From Gp1-AA122 sp036378535 (lineage in GTDB: Bacteria; Acidobacteriota; Terriglobia; Terriglobales; Acidobacteriaceae): a stretch of 64,000 bases of DNA. The DNA is taken from assembly GCA_036378535.1 (NCBI GenBank), contig DASUWH010000050.1, forward strand, positions 43,902-107,901, given 5' to 3'. Below, piece after piece: positions 9,311-16,995 of the stretch. The number at the start of each line of letters is the position of its first letter. Within the stretch, counting starts at the first letter, position 1. The translations under genes and the position numbers were made by a program. The notes beneath the pieces were generated by a model that was not told the DNA's origin, did no database searches, and saw only the letters and a list, made by a program, of their open reading frames with translations.

Positions 9311-9536
9311 AAATTTGGTCCAGCCGCTCCGGATCGAATCCGGTGATGACTTCCTCGTCGATCACCATCGTGGGAGTAGTGCGGCTGCCATATTTATAAA
9401 CCAAGTCCCGAACTGCCATGGGATGCGCCTTGATATCGCGCTCTTCGTATTGGATTCCTCTTCCCGAGAGGTAGGCGGTTAACCACTCGCAGGGCGGTCA
9501 ACCGGGTTGGGTGAAGACAATTACGTTTTTGCTCAT
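9300..9536 (-). CDS. Probable selenocysteine-containing glutaredoxin (TGA = Sec at codon 13)
   Basis: A 78-codon gene hidden by an in-frame TGA at 9498-9500. Read through, the protein begins MSKNVIVFTQPG-U-PPCEWL, with Sec13 and Cys16 forming UPPC where glutaredoxins and NrdH-like proteins have CPPC. The rest is a clean glutaredoxin: a GIQYEERDI strand, a YKYGSRTTPTMVI segment with the cis-Pro, and GFDPERLDQIF at the C-terminus. Homology continues without frameshift on both sides of the TGA. A hairpin 26 bases downstream of the TGA fits the bacterial SECIS consensus. The ATG lies seven bases after the OsmC-like gene, and the 3' end overlaps the EamA start. A sequencing error or point nonsense mutation is the alternative. 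No sel genes lie in the window. Confidence 0.8.
9457..9471 (-). promoter_or_regulatory. Candidate bacterial SECIS hairpin
   Basis: On the minus strand the sequence is CCTCT-CGGGA-AGAGG: a perfect 5-bp stem with a 5-base loop whose second base is G. The loop begins 31 bases after the TGA at 9498-9500, inside the 16-37 base range of the published bSECIS consensus, which also asks for a G in the first two loop positions. Confidence 0.65.
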
Positions 9537-9542
9537 TCGTGC

Positions 9543-9977
9543 CTAAGATGCTCGGGAACGGTCCGCCGCTGCAGCGTCTTCCAGGTATTCAATGGAATAC
9601 GTGATTTTAGCAGTCTTGTTCAGCATCGCTGCCACCGAGCAGTATTTCTCCTCGGATAATCGAACCGCATCTTCCATCGCCTTACGACTTACTTTTCCGC
9701 CGACGCGGTAGGTCAGGTGAATTTGAGTATAAACCGTCGGAGGCTCGGGCGCGCGTTCCGCGCGGGCATGTACCTCCACGGTGGTGAGAGGCTCGCGCTT
9801 CTTGCGGAGTATGCTGACGACGTCGGTTGCCGTGCAGCCGCAGAGGCCGATCAGCACCAGTTCCATGGGGCTGTTGGCGGTCTTCTCTTTGCCGGCGTCT
9901 AGAACAATCGAATGACGGCTGCTGGAGATGCCGACGAAACGGTCGCGGTCCGTCCATTGCACAGTGGCTTCGGTCAT
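9543..9977 (-). CDS. OsmC-family peroxiredoxin-like protein
   Basis: A 144-residue OsmC/Ohr-superfamily protein. The two family cysteines are visible in GLCGCTATDV (about residues 48-57) and in EEKYCSVAAML (about 110-120). Members reduce organic hydroperoxides or act in thiol stress. The start is set at ATG 9977: the frame stays open upstream, but that part translates the heptad-repeat hairpin at 9982-10056 and shows no homology. It lies upstream of the candidate selenoglutaredoxin with a seven-base gap, so the two probably form a redox operon. Confidence 0.88.
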   Translation of the reverse strand: MTEATVQWTDRDRFVGISSSRHSIVLDAGKEKTANSPMELVLIGLCGCTATDVVSILRKKREPLTTVEVHARAERAPEPPTVYTQIHLTYRVGGKVSRKAMEDAVRLSEEKYCSVAAMLNKTAKITYSIEYLEDAAAADRSRAS

Positions 9978-9981
9978 AGGT

Positions 9982-10056
9982 GTTAGTCTTTGGTCGTTGG
10001 TCATTGGTCGTTGGCTCTGGAGTTTTTTGCCAACGACCAATGACTAACGACCAACA
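9982..10056. repeat. Heptanucleotide hairpin (TTGGTCG type)
   Basis: Tandem seven-base units of the form TTGGTCG/TTGGTCA run from 9984 to 10014 and return in reverse complement (CCAACGACCAATGACTAACG) from 10029 to 10056. The arms can pair over about 27 bases around a T-rich loop. It separates ubiD from the OsmC-like gene. Confidence 0.85.
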
Positions 10057-10062
10057 GCCGTC

Positions 10063-11673
10063 TTATTCGATGCCAATTTCCTTCGCCAGGCTTCGCCACT
10101 TGCTGTCGACCAGGTCGCGAGTCTTTTTGTCCATGACGATCTCATCCGGCCACGGCCGTGTGAATCCTTCGCTCGACCATTTCCGCGTGGCATCTATACC
10201 CATTTTCGAGCCGAAATTCGGCAGCCGGGAGGCGTGATCCAGCGAGTCCACCGGCCCTAGCGTGAATTGAATGTCACGCTCCGGGTCGATATGATTCAAC
10301 GCCTTCAACGTGACTTCGCCGATATCCTGCACGTTCACGTCTTCGTCCACTACAAGGATGCACTTGGTAAACATAGCCTGGCCGAGCGACCAGATCGCGC
10401 TCATGACTTTGCGCGCCTGGCCAGGATAGGACTTCTTGATGGAAACGATCATCAAGTTGTGGAACACGCCTTCCAGGGGAAGGTTGATGTCCACAAGTTC
10501 TGGAATGGTCAGTTTCATCAGCGGCAGGAAAATGCGCTCGACCGCCTTGCCCATCCAGCCGTCTTCCATCGGCGGCTTGCCCACGATGGTGGTGGCATAA
10601 ATCGGTTCTTTGCGATGGGTGATGCAGGTGACATGAAACACGGGATACTCGTCTTCCAGTGAGTAGAAGCCCGTATGGTCGCCGAACGGACCCTCGGTGC
10701 GAAGCTCGTCCAGGTTGACGTAACCTTCGAGGACGATCTCAGAAGTGGCCGGGACTTCCAGATCGACGGTCTCACATTTGACGAGTTCCACCGGCTTCTG
10801 CCGTAGAAAGCCGGCAATCAGATACTCCTCGACATCAGGTGGCGCTGGAACGATGGCCGAGAAAGTAATGGCAGGATCAGTGCCAATGGCAACAGCCACT
10901 TCCATCCGGCCGCTCGGCAAATTGCCTTCGGATAGGTGCGAGCCACCCGACGTTCGTGCCATGATGTCGACCGCCGCAGAACGACCCGCTTCCCCCGAAG
11001 CGGCGGCCGTGCGCAATGCTTCCCGGTAGTGCTCGGCCCCGATCTTCTGCCGTTGCCAGTGCATGCCCGCTGTCTTCCCGTCGTAAACCTGCATGCGGTA
11101 CATGCCCACATTCCGCTTCCCGGTTTTAGGATCGCGCGTGATCACGCACGGCAGGGTGATGAACCGCCCCGCATCTTTCGGCCAGCACTGCAGAACCGGA
11201 AACTCGAGAAGAGAGAAGTTGTCTCGCTGGATCACTTCCTTGCAGGGGCCCGAAGCAACAGTCTTGGGAAAGAACTTGCCCATTTCGGCAAGCATGGGAA
11301 GCATCTTCACCTTGTCCAGAAAACCCTGCGGGGATTTCACGTCCATGAAGCCGCGGATCCGTTCCGCGACTTCGTCAAGCGAATCGACTCCAAGCGCCAT
11401 TTGCATGCGCCGCGCCGAGCCGAACTGGTTGATGAGTACCTGAGCTCCGGGATAGCCTTTGACGTTTTGGAACAATAAAGCCGGACCGGGTGCCGCGGTG
11501 CCCCGTCCTTGTCTATCCCCGGGGGGGACAGACAGAACGGGGAGTTTCGCTTTCGATACTCGATCCGTAATTTCGGTAATTTCGAGGATCGGGTCCACCT
11601 CGGTGCGAATGCGCTTCAGTTCGCCGGCACGCTCCAGCGCCGCCATCCACGAACGCAGGTCATCGTAAGCCAA
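10063..11673 (-). CDS. UbiD-family (prenyl-FMN-dependent) decarboxylase
   Basis: A 536-residue UbiD-type decarboxylase. Known UbiD enzymes use prenylated FMN to decarboxylate aromatic or acrylic acids, for example in quinone synthesis. Landmarks are EITEITDRVSK (31-41), NVGMYRMQVYD (188-198) at the cofactor site, the active-site loop ELRTEGPFGDHTG (324-336) with Glu327, and PPMEDGWMGKAVER. It is about 40 residues longer than E. coli UbiD. Part of the excess is residues 44-59, encoded by a palindrome inserted in frame (11501-11542). Another unusual stretch is about 223-253. No UbiX partner is nearby. A palindrome-rich gap separates it from the OsmC-like gene. Confidence 0.92.
   Translation of the reverse strand: MAYDDLRSWMAALERAGELKRIRTEVDPILEITEITDRVSKAKLPVLSVPPGDRQGRGTAAPGPALLFQNVKGYPGAQVLINQFGSARRMQMALGVDSLDEVAERIRGFMDVKSPQGFLDKVKMLPMLAEMGKFFPKTVASGPCKEVIQRDNFSLLEFPVLQCWPKDAGRFITLPCVITRDPKTGKRNVGMYRMQVYDGKTAGMHWQRQKIGAEHYREALRTAAASGEAGRSAAVDIMARTSGGSHLSEGNLPSGRMEVAVAIGTDPAITFSAIVPAPPDVEEYLIAGFLRQKPVELVKCETVDLEVPATSEIVLEGYVNLDELRTEGPFGDHTGFYSLEDEYPVFHVTCITHRKEPIYATTIVGKPPMEDGWMGKAVERIFLPLMKLTIPELVDINLPLEGVFHNLMIVSIKKSYPGQARKVMSAIWSLGQAMFTKCILVVDEDVNVQDIGEVTLKALNHIDPERDIQFTLGPVDSLDHASRLPNFGSKMGIDATRKWSSEGFTRPWPDEIVMDKKTRDLVDSKWRSLAKEIGIE
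11501..11542. repeat. Palindrome inside ubiD coding sequence
   Basis: A 42-base imperfect palindrome: CCCCGT...TGTCT...TCCCC-GGG-GGGGA...AGACA...ACGGGG. It is translated in frame as about 16 residues (44-59) between two conserved UbiD blocks, SDRVSK-like and GPALLFQNVKGY, which are adjacent in usual family members. Confidence 0.75.
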
Positions 11674-11829
11674 CGGTGCCTCTCTTTCAGAAACAGATCT
11701 CAGGCCTCTGGTCTCGGGTCTCCGGAAAACCTTGAGATCGGATACCAGACGGCTGCGGGCCTGAAAATTGAAGATTATAAACTTGCGTCAAAACTGGCCG
11801 CGCTTCATCGCGGTAAACTAACTACCGAA

Positions 11830-11956
11830 CTTAAGGAAGCTCTGATTAAGTTCATTTTTGTCATCCCGAGCGCAGCAGAATTGCCGCGTTTAAGGCAATT
11901 CTGCGGAGTCGAGGGACCTTGCGTTTGTTTGCCTGTCTAATCAGAGTTTCCCTAAG
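11830..11956. mobile_element. MITE-like 127-bp element with terminal inverted repeats
   Basis: The 20-base ends CTTAAGGAAGCTCTGATTAA (11830-11849) and, inverted, CTTAGGGAAACTCTGATTAG (complement of 11937-11956) match at 17 of 20 positions. The interior holds a TCATCCCGAG...GAGGGACC repeat (11861-11920) with its own AATTGCC/GGCAATT hairpin. No coding potential is seen. It ends six bases before the Shine-Dalgarno of the next gene. Confidence 0.65.
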
Positions 11957-11972
11957 CCAATGGAGGTTGACA

Positions 11973-12305
11973 ATGTCTGAATTAGCCGAAAAAACCTGCG
12001 TTCCCTGTCGTGGCGGCGTTCCACCCTTAAAGGGGCAGGAACTCGCCAAGATCCGTCTGCAGGTACCCAAGTGGAACGTCAGCGACGAACATCATCTCAC
12101 CCGCGAGTTCAAGTTTCCCGATTTCCGCACGGCGCTTACCTTCGTGAACCGGGTGGGAGAACTCGCTGAAGAGCAGGGGCATCATCCCGACATCCTGCTG
12201 GCGTGGGGACGGGTCGAAGTAACTCTCTGGACACACAAAATCGATGGCCTGACTGAGAGCGATTTCATTATGGCGGCCAAGATCGACAAGCTGCTTCCGT
12301 CCTAG
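11973..12305 (+). CDS. Pterin-4a-carbinolamine dehydratase
   Basis: A 110-residue member of the PCD/DCoH family, which dehydrates 4a-hydroxytetrahydropterin during pterin recycling. The active-site block AEEQGHHPDILLAW (about 63-76) with the paired His, then VTLWTHKIDGLTESDFIMAAKID, is typical. The N-terminal about 20 residues include CVPCRGGVPPL, a small Cys pair seen in many bacterial members. ATG 11973 was chosen because GGAGG at 11962-11966 lies just upstream; the frame is open further 5' but runs into a repeat element. No aromatic hydroxylase gene is nearby, so the physiological partner is unknown. Confidence 0.92.
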   Translation: MSELAEKTCVPCRGGVPPLKGQELAKIRLQVPKWNVSDEHHLTREFKFPDFRTALTFVNRVGELAEEQGHHPDILLAWGRVEVTLWTHKIDGLTESDFIMAAKIDKLLPS

Positions 12306-12315
12306 TCGTGCGTCG

Positions 12316-13674
12316 TCAGTCCTCGGTAGTGACCTGTGCCTCGTTTTGCTGGCGGCCGAGTGTCGATGGCCGACGAGTTTGATTTCCATTCCACAGCCTC
12401 AACGCCAATGCCCAACCTGTAGCCGGAATGAGCATAAACAGTCCCGTGCCGAGCGCAACCGCTCGCGGGGCAATACCATGATCGAGCAACATGCCCGTGA
12501 TATAGGCGCCCGCGGCAAGGGTGAGCATCGATAACCCCAGTTCGGCAGAAAAAACGCGGCCACGGAAACGATCATCCACATTCATCTGCAGAAGAGTCGT
12601 CCCGAAGACCCATACTGTCGATCCTCCGCAATGGGCGAGCATGACCCAGAAACAGGCTGCCGCCAGCGAGTGGGCGCCGGACAGGATCCCGTAGCCTGCG
12701 CCGACCGCGAGGAAGCCGAACAGAATTCCCAATCGCAGCCGGTTTTGGCGATGCCCCGCCCAGCGCGCGGACACCAGGGGTCCGACCAGCGCGCCCACGC
12801 CGCGGGAGCCGATAATGAAGCTCATCCCCAGCACCGCCGCTCGGTCCGGCGCCAACCCGCGCCAGTGCAGCGGAAATATGCGCTCGCCCATCACGGTGAA
12901 CAAGACCCAGCTCACGCCCATGTTGGCCAATCCCGACTTGGCCAGAATGATGGCAAGAAGCCGCAGGTCGCGCTTCACATAGCGAATTCCTTCCAGCATC
13001 GGCGAGTAGTGAAACAGGTCGCGCGCGCGCAGCGCACTATGAACTTCGGCGTGCGGTTCGTGGAAGTGCATCCTGGCGATGAGCAAAGCGGACCCCAGGA
13101 AGGAAACTGCATTCAGCAGAAAGGCAGATTGGTAGCCCAACAGGGCGAGCGCAATTCCCCCGAACATCGCCCCGGCAACCAGGTTGATGGACCAAGTGGT
13201 GGTCGAGATTGTGTTGGCGAGTAGCAAATCATTCTCAGTGACGATATTTGGGATCACGGCTGTCCGGGCAGGCTCGAAAAACGCCCACATTATGCTTTCC
13301 AGAATCAGCAGGGGATAGACCAGCCAAATGCTGGACGGGGAGCGTACCAGCAGCATCGCCCCAACGATGACCGCTCGCGCCAGATCGCTGGCGATCATCA
13401 CCTGCTTTCGCCGTAGCCGATCATTGACCACGCCGGCGATCGGCCCCATGGCGGTATTGGGGAGCACTTGCAACATCAGGGCTAGCGCTACCGAGCTCGC
13501 TCGCCCCGTGAACTGCAACAAAAGGCTGTAAATGGCCAGCGAATAAAACCAGTCCCCAATTTCGCTGACGATCTGCGCGATCCACAGGCGCCGAAAGTTG
13601 GCATTGGAGCGCACCAGTCGCGCAAACGCCCGCAGCGAGATCGTATTCGTTCCGTGTTCTGGTTCGGGTTCCAT
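12316..13674 (-). CDS. MFS transporter (MFS_3/EntS-like)
   Basis: A 452-residue protein with about 12 hydrophobic segments. The N-terminal FRRLWIAQIVSEIGDWFYSLAIY and the NDRLRRKQVMIASDLARA loop are typical of the MFS_3 group, which includes enterobactin exporter EntS and many uncharacterised efflux proteins. The second half has the AGHRQNRLRLGI loop and a long final helix pair. The substrate is unknown. It is convergent with the pterin dehydratase gene, ten bases apart. The start ATG at 13674 gives a short acidic leader before the first helix. Confidence 0.88.
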   Translation of the reverse strand: MEPEPEHGTNTISLRAFARLVRSNANFRRLWIAQIVSEIGDWFYSLAIYSLLLQFTGRASSVALALMLQVLPNTAMGPIAGVVNDRLRRKQVMIASDLARAVIVGAMLLVRSPSSIWLVYPLLILESIMWAFFEPARTAVIPNIVTENDLLLANTISTTTWSINLVAGAMFGGIALALLGYQSAFLLNAVSFLGSALLIARMHFHEPHAEVHSALRARDLFHYSPMLEGIRYVKRDLRLLAIILAKSGLANMGVSWVLFTVMGERIFPLHWRGLAPDRAAVLGMSFIIGSRGVGALVGPLVSARWAGHRQNRLRLGILFGFLAVGAGYGILSGAHSLAAACFWVMLAHCGGSTVWVFGTTLLQMNVDDRFRGRVFSAELGLSMLTLAAGAYITGMLLDHGIAPRAVALGTGLFMLIPATGWALALRLWNGNQTRRPSTLGRQQNEAQVTTED

Positions 13675-13852
13675 GAGGGCAGGAGTTTTAAGATAGCAAG
13701 AATTCAGGATTCATTTATCGAAGTGAAGGGATACAACAGGTTCCCGGCAATTGCCGATCCAAAATTGCCCGCCATCGCGCGAATGAATCCCGTGGCTCGG
13801 TTCGTAATTGGATTAAATTCAGAGTTGCCGGAGTAGCTATAATCGTAGTGCC

Positions 13853-15466
13853 TTGAATTTTCTTCGCCGCAGTCTGCCGATCATTGCCGCTGGTTTCCTG
13901 CTGCTTGGAACAGCGCGGGCCCAGAAACCCTTTGTCGGCGGCAAGACCGCGATCGTGATTCCCTTTGAGAACGGCTCGAATCTGCCCAGGCTGGCATGGA
14001 TCGGTGACGCTTTCCCCGAAATTCTGGGCGAGCGGTTGTCGGCGCCCTCACTCTACGTACTCGGCCGCGAGGAGCGTCTGCGCGCCTACGACCAGGTGGG
14101 CATTCCCGCCGACCTCCACCCCTCGCGCGCAACCATTTACCGGATTGCCGAGCAGATGGGGGTCGATTACGTAGTTTTGGGACGGTACACGTTCGATGGC
14201 AGGACGTTCACGGCAACTGCACAACTGCTCGACATGAATCGGCAAAGGCTCTCGCCTGAGGCCCGCGAATCCGGCCCGCTGCTGCAACTGCTCGATGTGC
14301 AGACGCTGATTGCGTGGGACCTGTTGCGCATACTGCGCCCCGATTTTCCGGTGACCCGCGACGCCTTTCGGATGAACGCTGATCCCATTCGTCTGGACGC
14401 TTTGGAGAGCTACGTCCAGGGCATCGTCGCTACAACTCCGCAGGAGAAGATTCAGAGTTTTCAGGAAGCGGTTCGTTTCAGTCCGCAATACGGCAAGGCT
14501 CTTCTGGAGCTGGGGCGTACCTACTACTCAGAGCGGCAATACGACCAGGCGATTGCAACCCTGGCGAGGATTCCGCGTACCGATCCTTCCGCCCGGCAGG
14601 CCAGCTTCATTTTGGGGCTGTGCGCATTCTTCCGCGGCGATTTTCCGCGCGCCAAAACCGCTTTCGAGTTTGTAGCGTCGCAGGTTCCGCTCATCGAGGT
14701 CTATAACAATCTTGGAGTCCTGGCAGCGCGGCAAAATGATAGTCGCGCGCTGTCCTATTTCCAGAAATCGGTTCAGGCCGATCCTGCCGACAGCGACTAT
14801 CGATTCAACCTGGGTTTAGCTTACTTCCACGCCGGCAACCTGACCGAAGCCGCTCGCCAGATGAAAGAGGCTGTGAGTCTCAGGCCCGCCGATGTGGAGG
14901 CGAAAGCCTTTCTGGACGCCATCAGCCCCCAGGCGAACCTTAAAGTGCAGCCCAGTGCTTCCAAGAGCAGCATCCATGCTCCCCTCGAGCGCATTAAGCG
15001 GAATTACGATGAGAGTTCGTTCCGCCAACTGGTGATGCAGCTAGAAGCAGTCGACGAAAAGAACGTGGCCACGAACCCGCGCGCACACGCTCAATTCCAT
15101 GTCAGGCGGGCGCATGAATTGCTTCAGCAAGGCTTTGTGATTGAAGCCGAGAGAGAGTTTCGCGAAGCCGTTTCCTTGGACAATGGCAATGCCGAGGCGC
15201 ATGCCGGGCTGGCTCAGGCACTCGAAAGCAAGCAAGACCTCTCGGGCGCACGCTCGCAGGCGGAGTCAGCGCTTCGCATCCGCAGCTCGGTCGAACCTCT
15301 CCTCGTACTGACCAGGGTCAATCTGAGCGAAAATAAGACGGAAGCCGCGGCTGAGAGCGTGGAGCGCGCACTTCGGCTCGAACCGGCCAACGCTGCAGCC
15401 ACGGCCCTGAAGCGCACGATAGCAGCCAAGCTGGCGCAGAAAGCGCCGCCACTGCCAAATCCATGA
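13853..15466 (+). CDS. Secreted TPR-repeat protein
   Basis: A 537-residue protein starting at TTG. A signal peptide is evident (about 1-24, ending GTARAQ). Residues 30-170 form a conserved alpha/beta region, with AIVIPFENGSNLPRLAWIGDAFPEIL and a YVVLGRYTF strand, resembling the periplasmic FlgO/TolB-N-like domains that precede TPRs in Acidobacteriota proteins. From about 195 on, TPR-like helices repeat, for example GKALLELGRTYYSERQYDQAI and YNNLGVLAARQNDSRALSYF. It probably scaffolds an envelope complex. Its stop overlaps the NfeD-type start by ATGA, so the two are translationally coupled. Confidence 0.8.
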   Translation: MNFLRRSLPIIAAGFLLLGTARAQKPFVGGKTAIVIPFENGSNLPRLAWIGDAFPEILGERLSAPSLYVLGREERLRAYDQVGIPADLHPSRATIYRIAEQMGVDYVVLGRYTFDGRTFTATAQLLDMNRQRLSPEARESGPLLQLLDVQTLIAWDLLRILRPDFPVTRDAFRMNADPIRLDALESYVQGIVATTPQEKIQSFQEAVRFSPQYGKALLELGRTYYSERQYDQAIATLARIPRTDPSARQASFILGLCAFFRGDFPRAKTAFEFVASQVPLIEVYNNLGVLAARQNDSRALSYFQKSVQADPADSDYRFNLGLAYFHAGNLTEAARQMKEAVSLRPADVEAKAFLDAISPQANLKVQPSASKSSIHAPLERIKRNYDESSFRQLVMQLEAVDEKNVATNPRAHAQFHVRRAHELLQQGFVIEAEREFREAVSLDNGNAEAHAGLAQALESKQDLSGARSQAESALRIRSSVEPLLVLTRVNLSENKTEAAAESVERALRLEPANAAATALKRTIAAKLAQKAPPLPNP

Positions 15467-16776
15467 GAATTCCCCAAGTGCGATCCCTGTCTCTGTTCCT
15501 CCTCCTCGCCTGCAGCTTTGCTTCCGCCGACGTTCTCAAGATTAAGGTGAACGACACCATTCAACCCATCACCGATGAATACATCGGGCGTGCTCTTGCC
15601 GAAGCTCAGCAGCACGGGGACAAGGCCGTTCTGATCGAATTGAACACGCCCGGCGGGTTGCTCGAGTCTACGCGCGACATCGTGACCAAGATCCTGAACT
15701 CTGCTGTCCCGGTCATCATCTACGTTGCTCCCACCGGCAGCCGGGCAGCTTCGGCTGGATTTTTCATTCTCGAGGCGGCGGACGTAGCCGCCATGGCGTC
15801 CGGCACCAATACCGGAGCCGCCCATCCGGTCACCATTACCGGGGGAAAAATGGATGACATCATGAAGGCGAAAGTCGAGAACGATTCGGCCGCGTTCATG
15901 CGTTCCTACGTGGCCAAGCGCGGCCGCAATGTGGAGATCGCCGAGAGTGCGGTGCGTGAGTCCAAGTCGTTCACCGACGCTGAAGCTCTGAAGGACAACC
16001 TGATTGACTTGGTGGCCGCGAACGAACAGGACTTATTGCGCCAGTTGCAAGGCAAGACTGTCAAACGCTTCGATGGGAAGCAGGTGAAGCTTGATTTAGC
16101 CGGTCAGCCGATTCGCGACTACGACCTCACGCTCAAAGAACGGATTCTGGGTTACATCATGGATCCAAACGTTGCCTTCATCCTTCTGGCCATTGGCGCC
16201 TTGGCGCTCTATGCCGAATTTAACCACCCCGGAGCCGTGCTGCCCGGTACCGTCGGCGTCGTCTTTATCCTGCTCGCCGCGTTTGCGCTGAACCTGCTGC
16301 CGGTCCGTCATGCCGCCCTGCTGATGATTCTGGCCTCGTTCGTCCTGTTCGCCCTGGAAGCGAAGTTCGCGACCCATGGTGTTTTGGGCATTGGCGGCAT
16401 TGCCATGCTGACCTTGGGGGCACTCTTGCTGGTGGACGCGCCCATTCCGGAAATGCGCGTTCGCTTGCTGACGGCCCTATCCGTGAGCATTCCGATTGGA
16501 CTGATCACGGTCTTCCTGATGGGAATTGCGCTCAAGGCGAGACGGAATAAGGTCGTAACTGGGCCGCAAGGCATGATCGGAGAGGTTGGGGTCGCGCGAA
16601 CAGCGCTCTCTCCGCAAGGCAAAGTGTTCGTGCATGGCGAACTCTGGGACGCGGTCTCGTCCGTGAACGTGGCCGCCGGAGAATCCGTAGTCGTGCGCGA
16701 GGTAGATGGGTTGCAGTTGCGAGTGGATCCGGTTGCGGCCACGCAGCGTTCGGCGATCTCAGCCCCGGTTTCATAA
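15463..16776 (+). CDS. NfeD-family membrane serine protease (ClpP-like)
   Basis: A 437-residue protein. It has a signal peptide (about 1-22), a ClpP/SppA-like protease domain (about 25-215), a cluster of about four to five hydrophobic segments (about 230-360) and a C-terminal NfeD OB-fold domain (about 370-430). LIELNTPGGLLESTRDIV and SRAASAGFF contain the oxyanion region and candidate nucleophile Ser97; MKAKVEND supplies Lys135 or Lys137. This agrees with the Ser97/Lys138 dyad known for Pyrococcus 1510-N. These proteases pair with stomatin-like proteins, and a slipin gene follows 219 bases downstream. Confidence 0.92.
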   Translation: MRIPQVRSLSLFLLLACSFASADVLKIKVNDTIQPITDEYIGRALAEAQQHGDKAVLIELNTPGGLLESTRDIVTKILNSAVPVIIYVAPTGSRAASAGFFILEAADVAAMASGTNTGAAHPVTITGGKMDDIMKAKVENDSAAFMRSYVAKRGRNVEIAESAVRESKSFTDAEALKDNLIDLVAANEQDLLRQLQGKTVKRFDGKQVKLDLAGQPIRDYDLTLKERILGYIMDPNVAFILLAIGALALYAEFNHPGAVLPGTVGVVFILLAAFALNLLPVRHAALLMILASFVLFALEAKFATHGVLGIGGIAMLTLGALLLVDAPIPEMRVRLLTALSVSIPIGLITVFLMGIALKARRNKVVTGPQGMIGEVGVARTALSPQGKVFVHGELWDAVSSVNVAAGESVVVREVDGLQLRVDPVAATQRSAISAPVS

Positions 16777-16806
16777 CTCCAGGCGCGCGCGACACACTCT
16801 TTTGTC

Positions 16807-16848
16807 TGTCATCCCGAGGAAGCGCGCCAGCCCGATTCGAGGGACCTT
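16807..16848. repeat. TGTCATCCCGAG...GAGGGACCTT dispersed repeat
   Basis: One copy of a dispersed repeat that begins TGTCATCCCGAG and ends CGAGGGACCTT. Similar copies are at 11861-11920, 17808-17835, 35897-35925, 44605-44632, 59748-59785 (inside mtaB) and as an inverted pair at 62642-62724. Confidence 0.7.
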
Positions 16849-16995
16849 GTGTTTTCAGGTCTCGACGGAAACTAATCCCGGATCGCGGCTAGTAGCTTCC
16901 CAGGCAACTGCTGTGACTTGAAATACCGCCAGCCCCTACCTACCTGGGATACAATCCGCCACAGAAGCTCTTTTTATCGTGGTCGGGAGGCGCCT

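Noticed and set aside
9979..10040. 5' extension of the OsmC-like gene
   Set aside because: The extension translates the heptad hairpin (PMTNDQRLTP) and has no family match; ATG 9977 starts the conserved part.
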